From Triops longicaudatus (Eukaryota; Arthropoda; Branchiopoda; Notostraca; Triopsidae), in the NCBI GenBank assembly GCA_022885665.1, contig JAGQDJ010000142.1, positions 1 through 64,000 on the forward strand: 64,000 nt of DNA, written 5' to 3'. The translations under genes were made by a program, and so were the position numbers. How positions within the stretch are numbered: the first letter of the stretch is position 1; the number at the start of each line of letters is the position of its first letter. The notes under the pieces were generated by a model. The model saw only the letters and a program-made list of their open reading frames with translations. It did not search any database and was not told the DNA's origin. Below are positions 1 through 10,041 of the stretch, piece after piece.

Positions 1-3
1 CAA

Positions 4-1442
4 GCATGTGAGTTGCTTGCCAACTTAACAAGGCCCCATATTCGCAGATGGCACGTGGAAACGGTCTTAATCAATATAAAGCGTTTCGGTTGGGTACCGC
101 ATCTTACGGCTCTTCTAAAGTAAGCTTCTCAAAAAGATATTTTTCAAGCCCGCAATATTTACGTGAAACGACGTAGTCGTATGAAAGAAGTACGTCCGGA
201 TCTGGTGGTGCAAGCGGTCTCCTCTAGAAGCATCGCTGCCTCTTTCCCGCCTTTGAAGTCCGATTTTGAAGCAGAACTCAGAGCTGTATCTGATCGAATA
301 TATGGCGATAAGCAAGACGCAATCGACTGGAATGCTCCAATGAATGCCACTTCGTCAAAGAAACTGAAGCGAAACTCTTTAATCCCATCCCACCGATTCG
401 TTAACATCCAACCGACTATCCGTGTAGACATCACAAAACAAGTCATCCTATCTCATATTAGAAAGTAAAAAAAAAATGAAAAAAAAATAAATAAATTTGA
501 GCAATTATGATAAGTAGTTACTCGTAAACCAAAAGTAGAACAAGTGTTACTTTACATTAGGATTCATGATTCTATTAATTTTTGGCTTTGTCTCATGTGT
601 AGTTTTTCTTTACAGCATGGCAGAATTGGTTGACAAGTTTGAACAAGTGACGCTACCCAATAAAATTGCATCCTTGTTGAGCTGTTCGGAGTACCGCGTA
701 TTACTTTTATCTCGGATTGGTGACCAGGGTGTGTACAACAGACTTTTACGGTGGATTTATATGACTTTAGTTCACGGTAAGCGCTGTACAAGCTTAAAAA
801 TATTTATTTTCCAATATTTCTTTTAAAAAAATGTTGAAATTTTGCAGAAATGATTGAAAAGGATCCGTATAAAAACGTGGCAACCAAGAGAGAGCTTTTG
901 AGGAAGATTTTACAGTTTCAGATTATTATCGGAGCTCCGTTAGAAAGAGTTTACTATTTCCTAACAGAGTTTTTAGTGGACTGGGGTGGGGTTCNATATT
1001 TATTTTCCAATATTTCTTTTAAAAAAATGTTGAAATTTTGCAGAAATGATTGAAAAGGATCCGTATGAAAACGTGGCAACCAAGAGAGAGAGCTTTTGAG
1101 GAAGATTTTACAGTTTCAGATTATTATCGGAGCTCCGTTAGAAAGAGTTTACTATTTCCTAACAGAATTTTTAGTGGACTAGGGTGGGGTTCTGTATTTT
1201 GACGAAATTGTCGGTTTTTTGCCTTATGCGATCTTTGCATCATACGAAGGTAAATTTTATTTTTTATTTTATTCTGGTGCACTATATTAGATAGGAGTTA
1301 GAAATTTGAAGGTGCTGACGTTTGTTTTTGGACAGATCTTTATGAGAACATTCTGAGACATATGGAGAAGATTTTCTTCGTCTCCTCGAAGGAGGGCCAG
1401 TGCAAAATTATTGCTGCCTTGGGTCGTCTTCATGAAAAGTTG
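4..1442 (+). CDS. CENPI: CENP-I / Mis6 kinetochore protein, partial and possibly disrupted
   Basis: CENP-I is a subunit of the constitutive centromere-associated network at the inner kinetochore. Exons by splice phase: <4-464, 616-776, 848-1249 (interrupted by the N at 995) and 1336-1442. Donors are gtaaaa, gtaagc, gtaaat and gtaatg; every junction keeps frame. The first exon carries a stretch like the Mis6 helical repeats (PHLTALL, then a basic segment and DLVVQAV); exons 2-4 match the later Mis6 region, with EFLVDWGGV and LRHMEKIFFVSS. Odd points: an in-frame TAA at 121-123 inside an otherwise open exon whose spacing agrees with the family without an intron; the start lies outside the window; no C-terminal exon appears between 1443 and the retrotransposon. 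It may be a pseudogene, an allele with a stop, or carry a base error. Identification is from recall of the vertebrate protein and is good but not searched. Confidence 0.7.
800..1192. repeat. Direct duplication around N at 995
   Basis: Bases 800-994 and 996-1192 are nearly identical copies of the end of an intron plus CENP-I exon 3, separated by one N. The second copy has an extra AG in the AGAGAG run and TAG where the first has TGG. The layout is that of two overlapping contig ends, or two alleles, joined without merging. Confidence 0.9.
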
Positions 1443-2687
1443 GTAATGAGCACAAATATATTCGCATATTATTCGATTTAATCCAGTCCTTTTTTTCTAA
1501 TAGCGTAGCCTGATTTCCTAGTGTCTTAGTAAAAAATGCCTACTGTAAAAAATACCATACACTAAACGCCCTTACAAATAGCCAAAACATTGGTGTGATT
1601 TACGATCNATTATTCGATTTAATCCAGTCCTTTTTTTCTAATAGCGTAGCCTGATTTCCTAGTGTCTTAGTAAAAAATGCCTACTGTAAAAAATACCATA
1701 CACAAAACGCCCTTACAAATAGCCAAAACATTGGTGTGATTTACGATCTATACAATTTAGAAAGCATTTTGTAGAAATAACACATTTGCTCTGTGGTCAT
1801 AAAAACGTAGAGTATGCATCTACATGCGTTTCAGCTTTGAGCGGAGTAGGTGTGAAATGTACTAATGTTAGTGCCTGTCCTGAGAAATCAATACGTCAGC
1901 GCTCTTGAACGGACCATACGAGCGGCACTTGTTAAAAGAAACTCTTGCCAGCTTCATTCCTTACGCTTTACTGTACCTTAGCGGCTATGTTGGTTTAAAT
2001 TAGCTGATAGAAACTACTTAAAAGCTAATCATTATTGTATGCAAGGGACGAGTATTCGTCGTAATAATTGAAGTAAAGATCGTAACGTTTTTAGAGTTTT
2101 TTTTCGCAGCATTTTTATTCCTTCGCTATCTTGTTAGTTTTAAAAATTAGATTGTGCAGACGTACGCAAAATTCATTACGTTATACGTGCAGCGGTACGG
2201 AAGCAACACATTCTAATGAAGGATGTTCTAAATTTGCATTACAAAAGGGATGGCGCTCTTTTCTCGACCTAGGTTCTATTTTAGTTACAGTATGATAACA
2301 ATGTGTGGCAAGCCACGTTTATCCGAGAGATCTTGTTGAATTTTCATGTGCTGATTACAGCTAGAACGAGCGCGCTTGAAATTTCGCGAGCGATGAGCGC
2401 GATTGCTCCTTTCATTGTTTTTCTATTTTTTTAATTTTTTTATTATAATGAGATAGTTATCTACCAGTTATGTGAGTTGACTTATATATCCAGTAATGAT
2501 TGGCTTTGTGTTCTACTCTTGTGTTCCAAGGTAGAACATAAGATCAGAAGATGCTATGTTAAATGCCCTTAAGCCATTTTTTAGTCCATGGAAAATTTTG
2601 AGATTTTTCCCCTCGTTCTGTCGGTTCCCTAGCTAGGAAATCTTAACTTATCGGAGACTGTCGCTATTTGTCGCTATTTATAACTTA
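1443..2687. other. Non-coding stretch between CENP-I exon 4 and the retrotransposon
   Basis: No open frame of 60 codons and no Mis6-like exon is visible. It starts as the intron after exon 4, holds the second N-joined duplication, and ends with two copies of a 10-bp unit (TGTCGCTATT, 2659-2678) just before the LTR. The middle is AT-rich and I see nothing else in it. Confidence 0.7.
1468..1748. repeat. Direct duplication around N at 1608
   Basis: Bases 1468-1607 recur at 1609-1748 with about one difference (CACTAAACG against CACAAAACG). A single N separates them. It lies in non-coding sequence and looks like an assembly join. Confidence 0.9.
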
Positions 2688-3045
2688 TCGCCGCTAGAAT
2701 CGCGCTAACGGCGACAGGGAAGTGGTTTTGTTTTTATAAGGCAATTTGCTCGCTTTAGATAATTTATTTTTAACTTAATTTTACAACAATCAAATCGTGT
2801 GCTGAAGAAATAGGTCTGGTTCAAAAGGAGGTCAAAAAGGGACTGACTCATACAGGCTGGGTGCGGGGACTTTCATTGTCACTAATAATGAATTTTAGGA
2901 TTACGGTGGGAGGCTACGAAATTTAACAGTTGAGTAACAATGAAATTGAACATAGTGGATATTTTGTCTATCGTGGTGTTTTTATCCACTAAAACAAGGC
3001 ACATTAAACAAATACAAAAAACCTTTCGTGCTTTAGCACGGAACA
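2688..3045 (-). repeat. 3' LTR of the BEL/Pao element
   Basis: Matches the right-hand LTR almost base for base over most of its length, ending in GGAACA like it, but lacks an internal block of about 57 bp. The outer edge reads TATCGCC where the other copy has TGTCGCC, so the terminal TG is lost or the boundary is uncertain by a few bases. The pol reading frame runs on into it and stops at 3033. Confidence 0.88.
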
Positions 3046-5993
3046 TAGCCGGCCCTGTTACTGGTCGCAGTAACACCTTCGGTTGCGGCTTCCAGGAGGC
3101 AAATCTTCGCGACAGGACGAACGTATTCTCCATATTTTGTCCTTACTAAGGCTGTCCGAGTGATGACGTCCTTTCCTGGGAAGGTATCCAACACTCGTTC
3201 AATCGGCCATCTTCCGCGGGGAGAATTTGGGTCCACAATCAATACAACGTCATCTTTTAGCAAATTTCTTCTCGTAGTGAGCCACTTTCGTCTTTCGATG
3301 AGGAACGGGGCGTATTCACGAATCCACCTCTTCCAGAAGTGTTCGACTATCGTTTGCCCTGTACGCCAGGTCTTCTTTAGCCTGACTCCTTCGGGCAGGA
3401 GAGCATAGGAAGGCAATCGTGGATTAGGTCGTCCCAGCAAGAAATGGTTCGGCGTCAAGGCTTCTGGCTCGTTTGGGTCGACTGCTACGTGCGTGAGTTG
3501 TCTCCCGTTCAGCAGACTTTCGACTCCGGTCATGGCGGTTAGCAGGACTTCGTCCGTCAACGTCCTTTGATTTAGAACGCTCCTAAGAGCGGTCTTCGCG
3601 GATTTAACAAGACTCTCCCAAACGCCACCAAAGTGTGGCGCCGAAGGAGGGGAAAAATGCCATTCAATGCCATCCAAAGCCAATGAATGCACAAATTTAT
3701 CACCATTCAATTTCGTGATCATGTCACGAAGCTCACGCTCACCTGCAACAAAATTCGTACCGTTATCCGAATACACTACCTGTGGTTTCCCTCGTCTGTC
3801 GCAGAAACGGCTAAAGGCTTGCAGGAACGAGTCGGAATCGAGACTGTGAGCTACCTCTATATGAACGGCTCTTGTCACCAAGCATGTGAAGAGGCAGCCG
3901 TATCGTTTTACCGTCCGTCTTAAAATTGTGACTTGGAATGGCCCGAAATAATCAACCCCCGAATGCGTGAAAGGAGGAAGAAAGGGTTGGAGTCGATGCC
4001 TGGGGAAGGCGGCCATGAGTGGAATTAGGGGTTTTGCGTTATTGCGGCGGCAAATGGGACATCTTGAAACAAGACTACGAATGGCCTTCCTTCCTTTTAG
4101 GATCCAGTACGTCAATCGTAACTCGTGAAGCGTACGTTCTACTGACGAGTGATGAAGTTTCCGATGAGCTTGTTCGATTATCAACTTCGATAACGAGCAA
4201 TCGTCGGGCAAAATTATCGGATTTTTAACACTGGGCTCCAAAGAACTGTTTTCCAATCGCCCTCGTGCTCTCAGAATTCCGTTTTCGTCCAAGAAGGGGT
4301 TTAATTTCGAGATGCGGGAACTTGCGCTTATGGGTTTGCCGCCTTTTAAGCACAAGATTTCTTGATAAAAGGTGACTTCTTGGGTAAGTCGAGTGCAGGT
4401 GCTCATGGCGAGATTCACTTCATGCACGGTAAGATTTAGCTTTGTGGGGCGTTGACCTTTGAGAGCTTGAATAAACCGCAAGACATAAGCGATCGTACCT
4501 TTAATAAGGTCCAAGTTACGCGCGCGACTAATGAAATCGTCGATTGGCCTATCCGAATATATCGCCTGGTGCCCCACCCATTTTACTTCGGGGTCCTCTT
4601 TACTAGGTTCGGAGCGGCTGAATGAACTTGTTGGCCAGTAAGTTTCGTCGTCATATAAGAACCTTGGGCCTTCGAGCCAGCGGTGGTTCGGTTCGAGTAG
4701 TACGTCTCCCGCCAAACCTCTGCTGCAGTCGTCTGCTGGGTTTTGGGACGTCGGTACATACCGCCATTGCTCTCTGCTCGAATGCTCAAGGATCTCACCG
4801 ACACGGTTAGCGACGAATACGTGAAACTTGCAAGTTTTCGAATTAATCCATTTCAGTACGAGTTCGGCGTCTTTCCAAAAGGTGACTTCAGCAAACGGGA
4901 GCGTCATCTCTTCCTGAACCATAGTAGCTATTCGAACGCCGAGAATTGCGCCCTGTAGCTCGAGTCGCGGGATGCATAGTGCTTTCCTTGGTGCCACGCG
5001 GGACTTTGCGAAGATTAGACTCACAGTAATTTGACCGTCAGCGTGTAAGAAGCGTCCGTAAACAGCTGCTCCGAAGGCCAGTTGTGAGGCATCAGAAAAG
5101 ACGTGAAGTTGGGCGTTTACGACGAGATTCTGGGCTGGACGAATACAGCGAGGAATTTTTAAGTGGGACAGAAGTTTAATCTCTTCACTCCAGGAATGAA
5201 TCCGGTGCAGAATTTCTTCAGGAAGCTGTTCGTCCCATTCGATGTTCAAACTCCAGGTGTCTTGAAGAATGATCTTTGCCGTTAGTAGGAAAGGGGCTAG
5301 AAAACCAAGAGGATCGAAAATGGAAGCCACAGTGCTGAGTAGCTCGCGCTTTGTCATGATTTCTCCCTTGGGCTTGAATTGAAAGTGGAAACAGTCCGCT
5401 TCACAGTGCCACTTTAGACCAAGAGCCCTCTCGATGGGGAGTTCGTCGAAATCGAGATCTAGTTCGGGACAGGCACGCTCCGATTTCGATATTGCCTTCA
5501 GAACGTGTTTTGATGACGACATCCACTTCGTCAAGCGAAAACCACCTCTAAGTAGGGCTGACGAAACTTGGTGCGCTACTTCAATGGCTTCTTCTTCGCT
5601 ATCAACGGAGTCTAGCAGGTCATCCATGTAAAATTGTCTGTTGACCTTTTCGGGGACTAATGGGAAGTCGTATTTGTTGTCTTCGGCCGCCTTTCGAAGT
5701 ACGTAATTGCAGGTAGTTGGAGATGAGGCTGCACCAAAAATTTGGATGGCCATTTGGTAGGTGCGGGGAGGATTCGTGTCGCCAGGTCGACGCCAGAAGA
5801 ATCGCAAGGCGGGCTGATCTTCTTTGATTACCATTACCTGGTTGAACGTCTTTTCGATGTCGGCGGAAATGCCGATTCGATTTTGTCGAAAGCGAAGTAG
5901 TATCGCAGCAAGATTTATGAGGAGATCGGGTCCTTTTAGTAGCGCGTCATTCAGAGACACTCCGGCTGTGCGGGCTGCTGCATCGAAAACGAC
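3033..5993 (-). pseudogene. pol: BEL/Pao pol: reverse transcriptase, RNase H, integrase
   Basis: Long open frame (stop at 3033) continuing in the same frame upstream across a TGA at 5994-5996. Reverse transcriptase is shown by the YMDD box within FYMDDLLDS; RNase H by FSDASQLAFGAAVY; integrase by an HHCC finger (HRKLHH ... CPICRR) and the DDE core (VDYFGPF, YSDNGTNF, GGVWESLVKSAK). The C-terminal part has the usual BEL extension for LLGRP and the chromodomain-like end (GRWPIERV). Catalytic residues look intact, so the damage is mainly in the upstream part. The TGA probably replaced an arginine CGA. Confidence 0.93.
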
Positions 5994-6770
5994 TCATAAT
6001 TTGCCGGGTTTGTTGGGGTTTGTAACGGCGTGGTGTGGAAGGTACCAAACCCTTTTCTCATTTGCGTTTTGCCTTTCGGTCGGCACAAGGTAAGCGTGTC
6101 CGTTCTTTAGGTAGTCGTTGATTGATGCTTCATATATTTTGGCATATTCGGGCCTCAAGCATAATTTTTTCTCCATTGAGAACAGGCGATGTAATGCAGA
6201 GTTACGGTTGTTAGGTAGGGTGATTTCAGGGCTTCGCCATAAGAGTCCTGCTTCGTAACGCTCACCATTGTGAGATACAGTGCTCTCTAGGATCTTGAGC
6301 GCAACCTTATCGTCGGCCGACAGTACCTTTTCCGTAGGTACTTGCGCTCCGAAGCTCCCAGTTTCCCACATCCTTTCGACCGCTTGATGAAGTTCGTCGT
6401 CCGATTTCTTCGTGCCAATTTTGAGGACATGTCTCACGGAGATGCGGCTCGGCGTCTTTAGCTCGACGGGTCCGACGAGACACCATCCAAACATTGTCTG
6501 CACGTCTCTGGGACCGTCAGTGCCACTTTCGGGTTTCAATATGGCTAACGTTTCGTGAGCTTCGATAACGTCCATGCCTAGGAGTAGTGAAACGTCCTCG
6601 TTTTCCATCTTCGGTAGTTTTAGTTTACTCAAGTGATCGTGCATCTCTTGAAGTCGTTGAAGGTCGTAGCTTCGGCTCGATATGTTAAGATTAGGAACTG
6701 TGAGTGCTCCTGAAACTTGTGTGACGAAAGTTCCATCGAGGGAGGAGACTTCGAAGTCAACTGCTGTCAC
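5994..6770 (-). pseudogene. pol: BEL/Pao pol: end of protease and start of reverse transcriptase
   Basis: Open segment of 258 codons between a frameshift at 6767-6770 and the in-frame TGA at 5994. It holds the region after the protease active site (LLLGMDVIEA, GWCLVGPV) and the start of the reverse transcriptase domain (WYLPHHAVTNPNKPGKL). It overlaps the preceding segment by four bases in a different frame. Function as part of a polyprotein is inferred from family order. Confidence 0.88.
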
Positions 6771-7663
6771 GCGTAAACGGGGTCGTTGCCGTGAAACGTT
6801 TCGAGTTGAATCTTTGTCTCAGGGCCAGTTAAGGACAGCTTCTTTGCGACATCTCTTCTAATGAGAGACACTTCGCTGCCAGTGTCGAGCAAGGCGTTTA
6901 CACGTAGAGACTTACCGTCTTTCAATATTTTAACGGGGAATACTGAAAGGAGTACGACCTTGCCGGGTTCTAGTCTCGTGTGGTAGACAGCGGGACCTGG
7001 CTGCTCCTTTGGTGATGTCCGATTTGGGTAAACTCGGGGTGCGCCGTGCAGGAATGGATGATGACTTTCTTTACAGCCATCTACCGAACATGCCTGCTTT
7101 CGACCACATTCGTGACTTCGATGTGACTCTTCGAGGCAAGAGAAACAGAGCGATTTCTCTTTAATTACTTCGGCTCTCTCTTTCGGTTGCAAGGCGATGA
7201 ATTTTCGACAATTAGAAATACTGTGCCCTACTTTACCGCATACTTGGCAAGTTTTCGGAGTGGATTTTTCTCTCGTTACGTAGACATGCCTTGACTGGGG
7301 TGGTTTTGCAGCCTTTAATGACTTCTTAAAAGGCTCTGGTTTCGTTTCAAATTGGTCGTTTGATTGAACTATTGCTAGGCTCGAAACGAGTTCATCAAGC
7401 CAGGCGTCGAAATCAATCAAATCAGCGACACGAGGCTGTATGCGAAAAACCCTTTCCCCCCATCTATTTCTTAGGGTCTTGGGTAATTTGTTTACGAGTT
7501 GTGAGAGTGTCGCACTCGCTTGTAGGTCTGAGTGGTACCCACAATGTTCGAGGGAGGTAACGGCGCCGTGGACGGCGTTTGCGAAGTATCGGAGTACGTC
7601 GAAATCTTCCGAGCGAAGTGGAGGAATATTGAGCAGCTTCGAAATGAAGGACATAGCAATCAA
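6767..7663 (-). pseudogene. gag: BEL/Pao gag C-terminus with zinc knuckles and aspartic protease
   Basis: Open segment carrying two CCHC knuckles of the CX2CX4HX4C type (CQVCGKVGHSISNC and CFSCLEESHRSHEC), which bind RNA in nucleocapsid, followed by the retropepsin active site ALLDTGSEVSLI. The segment before the knuckles belongs to the BEL gag (DUF1759/1758-type) region. It is out of frame with the gag segment upstream because of a one-base loss near 7722. Confidence 0.9.
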
Positions 7664-7721
7664 GTGTGGGTGGCCGTATCGTCGTTGCAGTTCTGCAAGA
7701 GCCGTTTGTACAAGAACGGAC

Positions 7722-8935
7722 TGTGTAAGGTCTCTGCGATAGATTCCCTAACTCTGTCGTCCAAGAGCTCTCTTAAATACGCGAGCTTTTGGGCATCTGA
7801 ACAGCCCGATTCGTGTATCAGAGCTCAAAAATTCGAAATAAACATTGTCCAGCGACGAGGATCTCCGTTGAACGGAGCGATTTTTACCTTAGGGAGTCCT
7901 GAACTGGAGAACGAGTTGACTCCTCTATGGTTTTCATGGTCTTCAAAAATCCACGCATCTTCGCGGTTTGTTGCTACGTGACGACCGGAAGTTAGTGGGC
8001 TGTTGGAACGTTCTTCGGTTTTCGTGGGGATTCGCTGGTCTACTTTCTCTGGTATGCNTTTCATGGTCTTCAAAAATCCACGCATCTTCGCGGTTTGTTG
8101 CTACGTGACGACCGGAAGTTAGTGGGCTGTTGGAACGTTCTTCGGTTTTCGTGGGGATTCGCTGGTCTACTTTCTCTGGTATGCGGAACGACGCATTCGA
8201 AAGTGGTGTCGCCGGCCTTATGACGCGCGTCGGCTCTTCAGCCGCCTCATCGACATCTTCGCTAAACAGCTGCGCTTCGCGGCGTAGCTGGGAAACTTCT
8301 CGCTCGTGGAATCTTAACTCTTTCGCGATTTGTGCGTTATGCTCTTCTTCTTCCAGTCGTGCCTGTATGTCCCTTATCCTCTTACGGCTGGCTTCCTCTT
8401 CCACGGCGTCCTCCTTTAACCGAAGGAGACGTAATTCGGCAGAAGCCAATCGCAGTTGGGTTTCCCGACGCCGCACGCTTGAGGGCAAACTCGCGATGCT
8501 GCCCTCTGCGGACGATCGGTACGAACTACGGGTACTAACGGCACACGAGGCGATGGATGAAGGAGCGTCGTTGGCTCGCGAAGAACGATATTGTTCGATG
8601 CTTAAAAACGAGGCGAATGCATCTCTCTCGACTTTCGCCATATAAGCCTCCGAATTCGCTCTTTGGGATTCATCGGGCCCTTGAGCGTTGATATATCGTT
8701 TGTTTAGATCCAAGCATTCGTTAAGATCTTCGGTCAATTGCTGCCTTAGCACTTCGAGTGCACTACGGCTGCCACGATTTATTATAAGGCTGTCGATGCG
8801 CTTCATACAAGCGACCATACGCTTCTTCGCTTCGCTGCGAAGTTTGCGTAGAACGTGAACATCCTTTGACTCGTCTTTTTCGTCATCAGAAAAGTCATCG
8901 TGATGTTCTTCGGTTGGTGGTTTTGCGAGCGCCAT
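7722..8935 (-). pseudogene. gag: BEL/Pao gag N-terminus
   Basis: Gag starts most plausibly at the ATG at 8935 (MALAKPPTEE), although the frame is open further up into the presumed primer-binding site. The first 250 residues are charged and predicted coiled coil (glutamate/arginine-rich runs such as RLEEEEHNAQIAKELRF). A conserved gag block follows (PFNGDPRRWTMF, AYLRELLDDRVRESI). The frame is broken by the N-joined duplication at 8058, a TGA at 7825-7827 and a frameshift near 7722. Confidence 0.82.
7929..8185. repeat. Direct duplication around N at 8058
   Basis: About 127 bases to the left of the single N are repeated immediately to its right, inside the gag segment. This is the third such join in the window and is best read as an assembly artefact rather than a biological duplication. 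Confidence 0.9.
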
Positions 8936-9001
8936 TGTACGAAATATGGGCAAAAAAGCGTACTTACAGTTTGAAGAGAAAGTGTCGATCGTCGAGTTTC
9001 C

Positions 9002-9017
9002 CGGTCGATGCACCAGA
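9002..9017 (-). other. Candidate primer-binding site of the retrotransposon
   Basis: Three bases inside the 5' LTR, the minus strand reads TGGTGCATCGACCGGG. Starting with TGG, it is complementary to a tRNA 3' CCA end, which is the rule for first-strand priming. I do not identify the tRNA. Confidence 0.5.
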
Positions 9018-9019
9018 AA

Positions 9020-9433
9020 TGTCGCCGCCAGAATCGCGCTAACGGCGACAGGGAAGTGTTCTGTTTTTATAAGGCAATTTGCTCACTTCAGCTAATTTTG
9101 ATGTAGCGAAATACAGAGGCCAATAAGTTACACTCATTCACTGTTAGTGATTTATTTTTAACTTAATTTTACAACAATCAAATCTTGTGCTGAAGAAATA
9201 GGTCTGGTTCAAAAGGAGATCAAAAAGGGACTGACTCATACAGGCTGGGTGCGGGGAATTTCATTGTCACTAATAATGAATTTTAGGATTACGGTGGGAG
9301 GCTACGAAATTTAACAGTTGAGTAACAATGAAATTGAACATAGTGGATATTTTGTCTATCGTGGTATTCCTATCCACTAAAACAAGGCACATTAAACAAA
9401 TACAAAAAACCTTTCGTGCTTTAGCACGGAACA
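9020..9433 (-). repeat. 5' LTR of the BEL/Pao element
   Basis: Begins TGTCGCC and ends GGAACA on the + strand, so it has TG...CA termini. About 414 bp. It contains the 57-bp block missing from the other LTR. The polymerase II promoter and polyadenylation signals of the element should lie here; I cannot point to a specific TATA box. Confidence 0.88.
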
Positions 9434-10041
9434 TAGGGTGTGCACCTATGGATATCGCAAAGACTATTTTTACTGTAGACTACTGTTCCTGGTTTCGCGC
9501 AGAAGAGAAGACAACTTGTGTCCTCAGGTTAGTTTTGTGACCTGGTACAAGACCAAAGTGAGTTTTATATTTTTCACTTTCTTTAAACGCACAATTTCTA
9601 GCATAAACACCTGCCGAATTACTGTGAAGTGCGTAATGTACATGAAAGCTTACATGTATGTATGGAACCTGTCGAAGTATCAATACATCAATGTATGGTA
9701 AACCCATCTAGTTTGAATTTGTGCAGCTTGCTGTGACTATACACATGAACTTCCTCCGGTGATACTTGTTGCTAAATAGGGATTTTAGTATGAGACCACG
9801 TGACCATTATTAATTTCTTAGATTCACCATAAAAATGCACAACAAGTGTATTTCCGTACATATAATTAACACTTACAAGTTTATTTTGTTCTTTTTAAGT
9901 AAGTTTTTCGTCTTTAATAGTGACAGAACGATTAAAGTGAGTATAGGAGTTCGTAGGAAACCTGAAAATTCCGTACAGGATCCTGTAGTTTCGCTTCTAC
10001 TTAACATATTTTTGACACGTTCAGGGCTCTCTAATTTATGA
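9434..10041. other. Intergenic stretch between retrotransposon and GR1
   Basis: AT-rich, no recognisable gene. It begins with a near-palindromic CATAGGGTGTGCACCTATG right after the LTR. A minus-strand AATAAA at 9880-9885 could serve the receptor gene to its right. Confidence 0.6.
9880..9885 (-). terminator. Candidate polyadenylation signal of GR1
   Basis: AATAAA on the minus strand about 160 bases beyond the GR1 stop codon. Confidence 0.4.

Larger units (their letters stand above)
2688..9433 (-). mobile_element. BEL/Pao-type LTR retrotransposon, degenerate
   Basis: About 6.7 kb on the minus strand: 5' LTR at the right, then gag, aspartic protease, reverse transcriptase, RNase H, integrase and the 3' LTR at the left. 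The order (integrase after RNase H, large gag fused to pol) and the pol motifs are those of BEL/Pao. Coding breaks: TGA at 7825-7827, frameshift near 7722, frameshift at 6767-6770, TGA at 5994-5996, plus the N-joined duplication at 8058. This copy cannot make the full polyprotein. I see no clear target-site duplication flanking the LTRs. Confidence 0.92.
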
